A stretch of DNA of 64,000 nucleotides, from positions 310,001 through 374,000 of the forward strand of contig CAJNYU010000512.1 of the NCBI GenBank assembly GCA_905331475.1, given 5' to 3'. Positions 1 to 13,500 of the stretch are shown piece after piece. Position 1 is the first letter of the stretch. Every line of letters begins with the position of its first letter. Made by a program: the position numbers and the translations under genes. Source of the stretch: Rotaria socialis (Eukaryota > Rotifera > Eurotatoria > Philodinida > Philodinidae). Under the pieces are notes generated by a model, which saw only the letters and a list, made by a program, of their open reading frames with translations, did no database searches and was not told where the DNA came from.

Positions 1-2482
1 TGTTAGTGGAGGCGATTACTAACCGAGAGAAATTTTCTAAGATTTGAATTATCACTCAGCAGATTGTTGTAAGAAAACATCGATTCACTATGAAGATTCA
101 TCTCATCTTTTTGGGAATTTATGATTAATGTGCAAAAACATCAATATAATGAATGCGTAAAGAAATCTCTGACGAATTCTGATTAATGAGTCACAACAAC
201 TTCTTATAAAACTTTAAAAGAAATTACTAATTTTCTAAAATTGGCTGTCTTGAATGAAGTAGTCAAACTTGAAAGCTTTTCAAAATTCACTCATAGAGTA
301 ATCGAAGAAGATGCTTGTTAATTTGTAAAATTTTGATGTCAGATTTCTCCTTATAGTTGTAGGAGCTTGTTAACGATACGTGTATTGGTAGGTCATCAGT
401 CATCAGTTAAAAGTTTTACTTAATGAACTGCAATTGAATTTACTTTCATGCCAATATATATTTTATACGCTTGTTTTCCTTCATATGAAAAACTATTTAC
501 TTATTTATTCCGAACAATAGGAAGAATAAAAACACACAAAAAACAAGGTTTTAGTTACTAACCCATTCTCATCTTTACCGAGTTTCTTAGCGAAGCGATA
601 GCAAGTGTATACTTAATATAGTAGTAAATAAGAAAAATATTTTACATAAGCAAATAAATGCAAAAGAAAAGTATGAAGGTTATCAGACAGATGAACACTC
701 TTTACTACATCATTATATGTTATTTGTGTACCAAAGGCTTATTCAAAATCGTCTTAATTTATGCTGCTCACACAACCTAAATCTCGTTTCCTTTTGTCAT
801 TAAAAATAAAGAAATCTTTTATCATTATAAGTCCTTCTTGTCATATCAGTGTTAACTAAGAAGTTCATTTTATGTTGTCAAAAATAGACGCAAACTCCAG
901 TTTGATTATTCTGATCAGCGAAAATGAAAATTTCAATTTCTGGTAGTAGTGATTAAAATGGTCGAGATTATTGATCTCCACATTAAAAATTCATTATCAC
1001 TTTTCACAATATCTCGAACGTTTTCCACCAATTCTGGTAACAAACAGCTTTTCATCATATAATGATGCTCTGGCATTGTTGTTTATCATGCCCGATCAAT
1101 TTTCACTACTGGTGGGTAGCACTTTTTTGGTTACAAACGTAATTGCAGTGTATCTTCTTTACTTAATTGAATAAATGAGAGTAAAATGCAATTTTCCGAA
1201 GTTTATATTGATTTTTCTAGATTAGCATTACACTCTGATAAAAGTGTGCAGCATCTATAAATATGTTCAGAGACGTAACTTCCTGAAATATGTAAGTACT
1301 AAAAGATAATACCCCTAGCCCTAGATATTTAAAAATTAACTTTACATCATACTTTCAAATTTTTAAGTTTCTTTTAATAAAACAATATATTTATTGAAGG
1401 AGACTGATCCACTTTCTCTTATCAAGGACCTGTTAAAATAATAAAGTAGCTAAATACAAACTGTACTAGATTAGCTTTTATTCTTTTTAGAGAATTCTAT
1501 AAATCTTCTGATAACTTTTTTTTGATTGCCAAATCATCAAATAATCAGAACTGAAAAGATCCATTCTAATTCATTTTTCAATTTGGAAGTTTCACTTAAT
1601 ATTTTAACTGATTAATTAAAACAAGAATTTGTTCACAGCACATCGATCAGTACTCGACGCAATGCCATGTATTTTCTGATCTTGACATAGTAAATATTTG
1701 ATGACTTTTAAATATTTGCATGAAAAAAAAGAAACGATTCAACAAACAAGTAACTGCACGTTGATACCAAGAATTTCTTCTCATGGTATTAAGACAGTCG
1801 AACGATACAGTCGCAACGATGTCTCTAGCTTTTCGAATATGTGTTGTAACGTCTCAGTAGATAACATCTGAAAATGAGATGAAATGGCCTTGATTGAACT
1901 TCAAAACATACTTTACGATTATAATCATCCTCGTATACCAAAACGCTACTTCTAATACTATGTTGATTCAAATCGAGGGATTGAATAGAAAAGATGCTAG
2001 CGTCCTCTTTCGGCACTATTGTTCAAACAGCTGAATGAAGGTCTACAGAACACAACCTATGCCGCCCACTGCATTATAATCCACAATGTCGTTTTTTTTC
2101 TTTCTTTCTCTTCCTTTCTTCGCAACTGCCAACGACGAATCATACGTAGTGCAAACTGACGTGGATATTTGTCACTCTTGGATTGGTGTAAATAATATGT
2201 ATTTTGCGAATTTATACCTGAATTTTCTTCAAACAAACAAAAAAAAATGATAATTTCCCATTTTAGATTCATGCATAGCACTCGCATTCTCTCAGAAATG
2301 AAAACAATAATCTCTTATTAAATAATTTTTTCATGTTATACAAGTTGCACTTTTATTTCTCAGTAAGACATTTCCAAACAAAAAGAAAAATTAATCTTAG
2401 CAATTATTTTGTTTTATTTATATCTCGTGCAGTTGTCAATTAATAAACGATCATATTTTAAAAACTTAAAGCTAAACTAATC
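1..2482. other. Gene-poor AT-rich flank
   Basis: I see no convincing gene here. The longest open frames (for example 971-1174 plus and 2057-2287 minus) have AT-biased composition, no recognisable motif and no supporting splice structure. The end of the stretch is the 5' flank of the ATF6-like gene. A neighbouring gene's untranslated region could lie here unseen. Confidence 0.5.
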
Positions 2483-5400
2483 ATGACCAGTATTGATATT
2501 CCAATAAATGATATTGATTATGATGCGCTGTTTGTAGGATTCGACTCAATTTCCAACAATACAGTATGAATAGATACTTTTATTTTAAAATAATCATTTC
2601 TCATCTTCAATAGACATCGCCAACAACTGAACATGATTCAGATAGTCGAATATCGGTTACACCACCAATGACAACCGAATTACATAATCATTTCGGTATT
2701 CAAATTTGATAATATCTTTTAGTTCTCTCTAAATTTGAAATTATTGATTTCAAATCATAGATAGGTGGCCATGGAATATGGATAGTCCACTTTCAGATGA
2801 TCCAAACGCTGAAAATTATGATTTACATGCATTAATTAATGATCAAGTAAGCAAAAAAATGAAAAATTTTCATTTTCTAAAACATAAATTTTGTTTCTCT
2901 GTAGAACCAATTAATGCTTGGTGATTGTTTAACTGACTCAGATAATTCAACACTTGATGAGTTACTTGCTGCATTTGAATTACCTGATCAACAAAATCCA
3001 GAATCATTACAACAATTAGTAAAATACTTTTGGGAAAGTGATGAGAAAAGTTTCATTGATTTTCTTTTTTTTTTGTTCATAGCCATCACTGTCACCTTCA
3101 TCCATTCAAAATCCTTATCCATCGCCTCCTCCGTCGTCGCATATTGTTTCTACACCACCACCACCACAACAACAAGTATCAACTCAACGACCAATGATTT
3201 TACCGAAACCTATAGGAATAACATCAGCAAATCAAACGAATTTTCCAAAACAACAACAACAGCAAATAACCAATTGTGTTAAACTTCGTTCATATTCTGG
3301 TGTAACATCAACTGGAGGAAAATGCGTTAAAATTGAACCAGTAATCAATACAATACCGCCGTCTCAACAAGCAAATATAACGATTATTACAACATCAAAG
3401 CCTATTACTCTTTCTAAATTACCTGTGATCAAAATGCCATTATCGACAAATGGAACACCAATTACGTTTGTTAAAACAGGTTGAGTTAAAAAAAACATTT
3501 TTAGAAAATGGAACTAAATCTTTATTGCTTTTCTACTTCTATTAGAAGCTGAGTCGCAAGTAGCAGCAAATGTTAAACGTATGACTACAGTTTATCCGAA
3601 CCATAATAATAGTGATAATTCATCATTGCCAACAGGAACATTATTTAAAACATTAAATGGTAATAATTCAATGACATCACCACCAGCTAAACGACGACGC
3701 TCAGACAGTTCAACAAATCATCAACAAATACCTGTACAATCATCGGAAATAACAACATTAACACTCGAGCAGCTTAAAGTTCAATATGGAAATGTTAGCG
3801 TAAGCATTCTAATGTCTCATCATATGTTTTTAAAGTTAATATTATTTATATAGGAAGAAGCATTGAAGAAACATCTTCGTATGATTAAAAATCGGGAATC
3901 AGCATCACTCTCACGAAAACGACGAAAACAGGTTTATATTTTATTTTAATTCACTTTTTCTAAAATGCAGATTGCATCAGAGTATTAACATAGAGGACTA
4001 TAGATTTGCCTTACTCTTTGCTTTGAACTATTATGGCAGGTATCTTAGCGATGGTCTTCACTGTAACAGACGTCGTTTATATATGAACTACATCGTATAT
4101 CAATAAAATCTCTCAGTAACTTATGCACTGTTGACTTACAAAAGTTTTCGTAGATTACGTAAAAGAATAGTAAACTAATATAATATATCCTAACTCAGAT
4201 AGAATATAAAATTTTCCTGGTAATTAGAAAGAGTAGGTACATAGTGTTTGAAATTTTAATCTCATATGGATTGTATACAAAAATTCTTCTATAATTAAAT
4301 AATATTTTAGTTAATGGAAAATCTTGAAGTGAAAGTAAAAGAACTCAATGATGAAAATGAACGTTTGAAAGGTGAAAATACAAAGTTATTAACACGTATT
4401 CATACATTAGAAATGGAGGTTTGTAATAACAATCATGTAAAACCAAAGCATAATAATTTTCATTCATAGAATGAACTCTTGAAAACCTATAAAATTGGTA
4501 ATGGAATTACACCATCACGTTCTCGTAAACCATTGATACTAATGGGCATTGCTCTTTTAGTTGTTTTTAATATATTCACGCTCAAGTACGTTTAAAACGA
4601 CATTAAACAACATATAGTTTTCATATTTGTATTGATTTTTTTTAGATCACTTTCACCTATTTCGAATGATCATACGAGTTCTGTTGCATTATATAATGGT
4701 CTTTCGGGTTTCAATAGTGAAGGATCAATTGTTCGTGGTCGAGCCATTCTTAATGCGCGTCAGAATAATAATGATGATTCATATATAGCTAATAGCATTA
4801 CTGATGATAATTCAGCTGGAGATGGCAATCATAATATATCACTTACAACCTACCCGTATTTACAATGTGTTGCTTATATTAATAAGACACATTCACAACG
4901 GTAAATAAATTTATTTTCTACTATGCTATTTTTTCTTCCATTAGAACTAAATCACAATGAATTGAAATCACCAGAATCTTTTGTAATGTTGAAAAAGAAA
5001 ACAACGAGAGTATTGCTAAGTAGTTTAGATGAAATTAAGAATTCATGATTGAAAATTGTCTTCTAGTCAAAAACATTTCACGATAGCATTGTAGTAAAAC
5101 ATAGATAAAAATATCAATATTGTCATCAAATCATTCTGATTTCGTCAATCACGAAGCAGATAAAATAAATATATTTGATATTCTATTGATTCATATTGTG
5201 TCATAAATGTCTGAATTGTATATTCTCTATTATTGAATAGAATCTATGATTACCATTGTTTAATTACGAATAGCTGTACATGTAGTTGAGTGATGTCCTA
5301 TTTGTATCGGCAAAAGAAAAGAAGAACTTCAATAAAAAGAACAATATTATGATTGACTTTTTTTTTCTTTTTTCCTCCTATTCATAGAATCAATCAAGAA

Positions 5401-6136
5401 CTTCATTCGTGGGTTCAAGATCATTATCGTAAACAAGATAATATTGATAACAATAAATCGGTTACAATTGCTGATTCAAATTCTATTAGCATATCAACTA
5501 ATCCTGATTTAGCAACTATAGCAGATCCTAATGAACAACAGCATATTTCAAGAAAAGTGGCACTTCTTAATCGGCGAATATCAAAGTTTGTTATTGATTT
5601 AAAGATGAAGAAATTTTCTATTTTTGAAAATATCTCTACATAGAACACAATCAGCAAATAAAGGACAACTTCAGCCATACAAAGGAAATGAGCCGAATTA
5701 TGAAGAATTTATTCATGCCATTGATCGTAAAAACGATACTCTATATTTTGTATCATTCAAAAGGGTAAATAATTCTTTTTTTTAGTCTTAAGAATAACAA
5801 ATGAGTTTTTCTTGTACTATTTTTAAGGATCATCTTATCCTTCCTGCAACAGTAACAAATCAAACTCAACGACCGAAATTGTCTTTAATTTTACCAGCAT
5901 CAGTTACACATTTAAATAGTATGTTTAATAGATATTAATTACTTTCTAGATATTTTAATTGTCAAAACACGTTTATAGAATCAATTCACGTACCAGCTAA
6001 TCATGTGCCCATGATACAAATCGATTGTGAAGTTGAAGATACAAAACTTGTTTTTGTAAAACGTGGTCATATTCCATCATTCTATAGGAATGATTTATTT
6101 CGATATTATTCATCAGTTCCACAAACTGCGGTTTAA
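2483..6136 (+). CDS. ATF6: ATF6-like ER-stress bZIP transcription factor (14 exons)
   Basis: Coding exons: 2483-2563, 2614-2695, 2761-2846, 2905-3018, 3083-3479, 3546-3799, 3854-3931, 4311-4418, 4470-4585, 4646-4900, 5388-5585, 5644-5764, 5828-5918, 5979-6136. All joins have GT..AG ends and keep frame, giving 712 aa (human ATF6 is 670). Seen: an acidic, Ser/Pro/Gln-rich N-terminus; a bZIP basic region at about residues 339-364 containing MIKNRESASLSRKRRK; a leucine zipper at about 365-405; one membrane segment at about 421-438 (PLILMGIALLVVFNIF); and a lumenal domain with LHSWVQDHYRK and FVSFKRDHLILPAT, which are ATF6 signatures. Family knowledge: ATF6 sits in the ER membrane, and under protein-folding stress is cut in the Golgi by site-1 and site-2 proteases so that the bZIP part enters the nucleus. 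RAIL at about 471-474 suits site-1 protease. The lumenal domain argues against CREB3. An AATAAA lies at 6181. Confidence 0.93.
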
Positions 6137-6525
6137 ATCTCAATGTTTTCTTATTGATTGTACTTGTATCGGTGAATTTGAATAAAAAAGCTCTACATGT
6201 GTTTCTATTAGCGTTAACTGATTTGTTTTTTTCGTTCTTCTCTTTGTTTCGTTGTCTTAATTGTTGATCTTTATGTCGCCTTAAAAAAAAAGAAATTAAA
6301 ATTTGATCATTCGTGGTAATCTTTGTGTTTTGCTCTTATTTTGTTTACTCTGTGCAATGAGAAGTAATAAACATGTAACAAGCGCTAAGAAAAAAAATCT
6401 TTTATTAGTATCGTTTGGTGCATGCATGATTCTCTTGTTTTGATAAACTAAGTGTACATTGGATTTGTACATTCAATTTTCTTTTCTTGTTTATGTCTGT
6501 ATTTTGATTTGCCGCGCGATCTTTA

Positions 6526-6574
<49 letters not shown>

Positions 6575-7291
6575 AATTATCATTCTGTGTTGATTTGTTT
6601 TATTTCTCTAAAAAAAAACCCTTGTCTCTGTTTTTCTCACATACTCGTTGTAGCTTTTAGTATCTTCGAGTTGTGCTTTCGATTTTCTTTTTTGTTTATC
6701 GGAGGGAAACTATGTATGGATAAAAAAAATTTATGTTTCAATGTTGCTTTTTTAAAACGTAAAAATATCAATAAAAAATGAATGGTTATCTAAAAAGAAA
6801 CAAGGTTTCTTTCATTAACAGAAGTGATCACTGAGAAAGGCAATATGTAATAATGTTTAAATTATTACATGCATCTGTTGAAATGAAACATCTGGCGCGT
6901 CGAGACCATCTAGTCGTTATGGTTGTATATTCATCATTAGTAATGAATCCTTGATGAAAAATATGTAGACATTTGTTCAAGAGTTTTTATTGAAAGTTCT
7001 CTTAGTAGATTATATTAACTTAGTAGTTTTTCTAAAGTTAGATAGTCGTTTGTTATATGATCGAAAATAATTTAAATCTAATATCCATATATTTTATCTT
7101 CGATTCAGACATATCACCTAAATAGTCAAGCGTAGCCGACTACGCGAGAGAAACTAAGCATCTCTTGAAGATTGAAAGAGAACAGAAAGAAGTTAATCAT
7201 CTAATCTTTTTTTTTTGAAACAATACAAACAAAGCAACATATTTTATTTTTGATTTGAAGATTTCTTTCCTTCAACTTCAAGTATTATCCG
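6137..7291. other. Intergenic region between ATF6-like gene and transaldolase
   Basis: This holds the ATF6-like 3' end with its AATAAA at 6181, a (TTA)n microsatellite at about 6526-6570, and the transaldolase upstream region. A short inverted repeat (GCGTAG, 4-nt loop, CTACGC) lies near 7130. The open frame 6452-6781 is mostly the microsatellite read as poly-Tyr and is not a gene. Confidence 0.6.
6526..6570. repeat. (TTA)n microsatellite
   Basis: A run of about 14 TTA/ATT triplets in the 3' flank of the ATF6-like gene. Seen directly. Confidence 0.95.
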
Positions 7292-8371
7292 ATGGCTAAT
7301 GTTCTTGAACAACTCCGTCAACATACGACCATTGTCGCTGATACAGGTGACTTTGAATCAATAGAAAAATATAAACCAACCGATGCAACAACAAATCCAT
7401 CATTAATATTGGCTGCTGCCAATATGAAACAATATGATCATATCATTAATGATATTATTGATAAATGTCGTGCAAAAGATACATCGGCATTGGATGAACA
7501 GAAAATAATTGATGATATTATTGATCATGTATTTGTTGCCTTTGGTGAAGAAATTCTCAAAATCATTCCTGGTCGTGTATCAACTGAAGTTGATGCACGT
7601 CTATCGTTTGATCTTGAAGGACAAATAATTAAAGCACGTCATCTGATTGAATTATATGAACAACGTGGTGTATCAAAAGATCGAATTTTAATCAAATTAG
7701 CATCGACATGGGAAGGTATACAAGCAGCAAAAGAATTAGAAGAAAAGTATGGCATACATTGTAATATGACACTAATTTTTTCATTCGCACAAGCATTAGC
7801 CTGTGCTGATGCACAAGTCACATTGATTTCACCATTTGTTGGACGAATTTATGATTGGTTTATTGAAAAAAAAGGAAAACGTGAATATGAAATTGAAGAA
7901 GATCCGGGAGTTGTAAGTCATTAGAAAAAAACATTAATAAATATTTGATTGGATTTGCTTTTGTTATTTATCAATTGAAAAAATTAGGTTAGTGTTACAC
8001 GTATTTACAATTATTATAAACAAAACAATGTTAAAACTGTTGTTATGGGCGCATCGTTTCGCAATACAAAACAGATTCTTGGTTTAGCTGGATGTGATTT
8101 ATTAACAATAAGTCCAAAATTACTTGATGAATTAGGTTCACAAAAACTATCGGAGAATGAACTTATACACGTCTATTTAAATAAAGAACAGGCTGAACAA
8201 AAAAATAAAGAAAAGAAAAAATATGGAAAACTTGATGAAAAAACATTTCGTTGGATGTTAAACGAAGATGAAATGGCTCATGATAAATTATCCGATGGAA
8301 TCAGAAAATTTGCAGTTGATGCAAAAAAACTTGAAGAACTTATTCGAGCACGTATTCAACAACGAAAATGA
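7292..8371 (+). CDS. TALDO1: Transaldolase (2 exons)
   Basis: Exons 7292-7912 and 7988-8371, joined in phase 0 across a 75-nt intron, give 334 aa (human TALDO1 is 337). Transaldolase moves a dihydroxyacetone unit between sugar phosphates in the non-oxidative pentose phosphate pathway in the cytosol. Seen: the N-terminal [11 protein letters not shown] motif; the [12 protein letters not shown] block, whose Lys (about residue 135) is the Schiff-base lysine of the family; [27 protein letters not shown]; and [15 protein letters not shown], which spans the intron. The C-terminus ends in a charged helix typical of eukaryotic class I enzymes. The start Met precedes [18 protein letters not shown], aligned with the usual family start. 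A possible poly(A) signal AATAAA lies at 8540. Nothing unusual; confidence is very high. Confidence 0.97.
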
Positions 8372-10543
8372 GAGAATCATATTGCGTATTCATTGATTCA
8401 ATTTTGCCAACTATTTTCGTTTTGATTTTCATGGAATTTTGATTAATTTGGAGTTCTCTTGTTTTCTTCTTCTTCGTCTTCTTCATATGGTTGCTTCTAC
8501 TATCAGTACTATCTATTGGTTAATCCACATTATTACAGTAATAAAGTTCACCTAGTTGACTAGAAATATTTTTATCATTATTCTCACCAGAGCAACAGGA
8601 ATTAAAATTGTTGTTTAATCTATAATAATTATTTGTAATTTTAAAAACGGAAGAAACAATATAATATAGTGCCTTTGTTTTTGTTAACGAAAATGAATAA
8701 TTCTACCTGACATAAGTACAATTATTGGTAGGTGTATAAAGTATTGCTTCATGCTAAGATGAAACAGTTTTGTTCAGGTTCTTTCATGAATCTTTATGAT
8801 CTGTAGAAGCTACATGCATATATGAGATAGCTCAGCCAGATTGGATATTCCATTTCTATTCATGTACCTGAACATTCCATAATATATCAGAAAAATTGGA
8901 TTTTTCTACCAAACATAGTACTAATGTAATTCTGATGATCTATCAAGGATAACAAGTCTGTATCATGTTTAAAACTTTTCTTTTCTTTATTCATATGTTT
9001 TGCAAAAACAATTGATTATTTTATTTCCAAACACGACATAGACTCGTCATCAAGGGGGAAAAAGCGATTTATGAGTTTCATGATTTTTCTGAGTTTAGCT
9101 GATTTAAAATGAGTTTGAGAAAACGAAAAATTTGCTAAACTAACTAAGAACTATTCCAAATCATAAATTATTACTGAAAATCATTCAAAGGCACCGAAAC
9201 TCACGCAAACTCATTCCAATACAGTTAATTTATATTGATTGTAAGTTGAGTTTTACTGTGATTTAAATCAGTTTTTTGCCCCCTTGCTCGTCATCCTTGT
9301 AAGATCATTAGAATTGTAATAGTACTATTAATGAATCAAGTTCGGGTATCCGCGAAGATTAGAGAACCACACTTATATATGTGAATGTCGAAACCTATTT
9401 GAGCTTCAAATTTTGAAAGTTTCTGCTAGTCATTAGAAAATGCGAGTACATACACTGACATGATATATCGTTTTCTTTTCTCTCCAAAATATAGTGTTAT
9501 TGCAATTTTAAATTGATTTCTTTATGGAGATGATAAGAAATTAAGTAATCTCAATCAATTATCAAATATCATAACAAGTAATAAAATCACTCGATTCTCA
9601 TTTTTACTAGTAATCATCTTGAAGTACGGCTTGAATTTCGATCAATCTATTGACTTTATCAATACAGAAGAAGAGAGAGAAAAAAAAATCAATCTATTGT
9701 TCAAATAATATGCCATATAACGTATGAGTCCTTGAATGAATATACGCAGAAACCTTTCGTAAACAAAACGATCATCATAATGCTGTAACTATTGATTTGA
9801 TCACAGAAGCGCTTTTCATTTTGCAACGCAAGGATATACTAATAGAACTTTCTTTTTTTCTAAAATATCGGTGGAGTTCATTTTTTCTTCATGCTCTTTT
9901 CATCCTCGACTACGATATTACAAGAACACAGAAAGAGCAAAAAAAAGTATAAAATAACAATATTTCATGTCATGTCATATGACAAACAATGATACTAGAA
10001 GAAGGAACGACACAACGACAACATGATAGGGTTGAATTAAGTTTATCCGAACAACTGCAACAAAATTTTTATAAACATCTTAAAGGTAAAATTTCATATA
10101 TGTTTAACGAAATATTTTCTATGTCGAAATTGATTCAATTGAAAGTATTGAGAAACGAAATGTCATCTATTATAAAATTTAACGTCAGTACTTATTCACA
10201 CAATATATACATAGTTGACTTCTTTTTTGCTACGAAGAAAAAAAGAAAAGAAATGCATTAGCATTCCGGTACTGTTGATTTTGGATGTATTGTATCCATC
10301 GAGAACATCATCACTACTACTTCAAAATAGGTTTTTTTACAGTAAAAAACAATAGCTTTTTGCCTAACAGACACATGCGTTATTGTAAAAGACAAAAAAC
10401 AACATCCTTGCAGATTGAAGTGGTGTCGACCGAGTGACGAAGTGAGCAACAAAAGAAGTGAGAAGATTTTAAAACTAAATACATAGCATCGTTTGCTGTG
10501 CAAGTTTCTTAAAATTTTGACATCGTGACCAAAATCAACACGA
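8372..10543. other. Intergenic region with one hAT-like element
   Basis: It contains the transaldolase 3' flank (CT/TTC-rich at 8460-8490), the hAT-like element at 9043-9294, and an unassigned open frame at 9989 (see findings). The remainder shows no recognisable feature. Confidence 0.55.
9043..9294. mobile_element. Short non-autonomous hAT-like element with 8-bp TSD
   Basis: The 236-bp element (9051-9286) begins CAAGGGGGAAAAAG and ends with the inverted counterpart CTTTTTTGCCCCCTTG read in context as TTTTTTGCCCCCTTG. It is flanked by perfect 8-bp direct repeats CTCGTCAT at 9043-9050 and 9287-9294. An 8-bp target duplication and termini beginning CA point to the hAT superfamily. No coding capacity. 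The termini resemble those of the element at 43605-45024. Confidence 0.85.
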
Positions 10544-13500
10544 ATGATGACTACTGTTCAAAATATGCCGGATTCAATGGAACTTCCGACACTTAAACTA
10601 CCACAAATCCGTCCATCCTCGCATGACTCTAATAGTATGGATCAGCCTGTGACTGCTCAAAATGGTAGGAAATGAGAATGCATTCAATGAAATTTCTTTC
10701 TCTACTATTTGAATTGTGAGATTAAAGCATATTTATTATTTTAATTCTATATTTAGTTACTAACTCGTACGAACAATGGCGTGCCAATATTCATCGAGAT
10801 TTGGAAGAAGATCTTCAACGGCAAGTAAAACAAATACTTGACGAAACAGAGAGGCAAGAACGTTTAGCTAGATTACGTCGACAATATCTTCGGTATGAAA
10901 AAATATATGTATCCAGTTGATCACCTCAAGCAAAGTCTCTTTTAAAATATAGGGCAAAAAAAGTAGTTTCAACAGTAGTATTTTATATTCAAAATGAAAC
11001 TTTTTTTTTTTTTATAGAAATAGAAATTTCATATTTTCAATATGATTTACGAAAAACAATCTGAGTGCATTATCTAAAAATAAACTAGTGACTAAGCAAC
11101 TAAGGAAATCACCATGTTCAATAATGAGACTTAGAACATTTTAGATAATAGTAAATAAATGTATACGTATATATATATATATATATCTTCGAAAAGAAAG
11201 TTTAATTAATTGGCTATCTTTCTTAACTTATTTTCCTTTAATACAAAATAAGACAGTAATAAAGAAAACTTAGAAATTAAGCTTAACTCTTTTTCTCATA
11301 GTTCGCTTTTTAATAAATAGTAAAATCTTTTTTTTTCATATTCTTCAAAAAAATTGACAATATCCCTAGTGTTTGGCATTCCTAATCTTGTTTTTCACGT
11401 CTCCTATTTATTAATCAATAGAGCTGGTCAACATTTTTCACCTCAACAAATAGAAAACAACGGCCGCCAAAGTGATCCATGGAGTGAAATAGATAGACGT
11501 AATCAACGTGTTCTGTATCCACTCAATGCAAAAGAATCATATGGAGCACAAAATCATCTTCCAAAATTTAACGGACAAAAAAATAAATTTTCCAGCGGTA
11601 GTTTTAATCTAGACTCATACACTAATTATTGTCTTCGTCGACGACTTTCATCAAATCGAAATGATGAACAATTATTAGAAGATGCATCAGTTGATTTGCA
11701 AAATTTTCATAGCAAACGACAATTCCAGACAATAATTAAAAAAGATTCATCATTTTTATATGGAAATAATCTACTTAAATCAAGCAAATCTGATTTAATT
11801 AGTATCTTTGATCAGAGGTCAATTAATGGTGAGACTACAGGTACTTATGCTAATAAACATGGAGTTATTATTAGTCTGGATGGACCATTCTGGCCGCGTG
11901 ATTTTCGCATCCTTCATCCAACGCCAAAATTACTTAGCCGCGAATTGGCACCTACAGAATTCTATTTTACAGTTACAAATTCATCAATGCCATGTAAGTA
12001 AAAAAACAACAGTAAGAGAAGAAAATAAGAACGGCAAAGGAATTGAGAATGTCTCTATATGTAACAAATAATTTTCTTTTATATTTGTCTTTGCAGCAAT
12101 AACGATCTATTGGTCGCAAAAAGCTCTTTTTTTATTATTCTTCTCACTTTTTCTTTGCCTTTATTTTCTGTGTTAAGTACATGTAAAAAATCTAGATGAT
12201 TGATTTAACATCTATGCATAAGGCAACATAACTTGAAAAAAAGGCAATGCGCATTGGACAATCAATTTGGTCTCGAGAAGATTTTAATCTAAACAATCCA
12301 TCAAGCTCTTTACTTCTATCAGCAAAATCAAATAGCCTACTAAAACTCCGTTCTAATAATGAATTGAATCGTAGTTTTAATAAAAATAATGATGAAAGTG
12401 AAGAAGACAATAGTTCATCAAATGGAAACATAATTAATTCAAGTAAAAACCTTTTCGTAAATTTACAATTGCGTAGTCGTATTTATGAAGAGCACCAATT
12501 GGCAACGAGTTATGGCACTATTAAAAAGAGTTATTCTTTTCGTTCAACAAAAATATCTATTGATGATTCTGGCCCATTTTGGCCCATGGCGTTCCCTATG
12601 AAATACCCAACGCCATCATTTTTACCTTTTACTCGAAATCAGAAAAACAATCGCTCAAAAGAATATTATCACTCACAGGATAGTCATTTTTTAGGTAACA
12701 ATTCCCAACAAACATTTGATAATCAGCCAGCTATGTTTAAATATACCGATGTTATCAAACATCCGATTCTTGTTTATGATATGGATAAATCGCCTAGACA
12801 ACAAATACCTAAACTACATGAAAATGAACAAATGTGTCCACCTTTAATATTCGAATCACGATTTGAAGGTGGAAATCTACGGCAAGTTAAACGTGTGTAA
12901 GTATATTAAATTATTTTGAATGTTTATTCTATTTTAAAACAATATCTAAATTTATCAAGAGGTCAATTCGAATATGAACTTATTCTTCGACCTGATCTTT
13001 ACACAAGACGACATACGCAATGGTATTATTTTCGTGTACAGAATATGATTGCAAATATAACATATCGTTTTCGAATTATTAATTTGGTGAAAAAAACTAG
13101 TCTTTATAATGAAGGTAATTAATTTTAAAAAAAAAGCTCACACTTTCTTAATAATATTCTATTGAAAAGAATATTTTTTTCATCTTTTATTTTATTTTCG
13201 AGAATTAAAATTTGCACATGTCAATTATTGACAATTTTAATATTAAGTTGATATTAGAATAATGGAATTTGAAGAGATGAAAGATCTTCATTGTAATTAT
13301 GTGCATAGACAAAAATCTTATTTCTAAATCAATAAGCATCAATGATATTTCATTCTTTTAAATAACAATATTGATTTAGGAAAAACATTTCGATTTATTC
13401 TTATTAGAAGAAAAGAAAAACCAAATAGAATCATATTAAATAGTTTCTATATGATTTTAGGAATCGATTTAACATTCATTAGTAATAGTATAGATATAAT

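Noticed and set aside
6452-6781. 109-aa poly-Tyr open frame
   Set aside because: It is produced by the (TTA)n microsatellite in the ATF6 3' flank.
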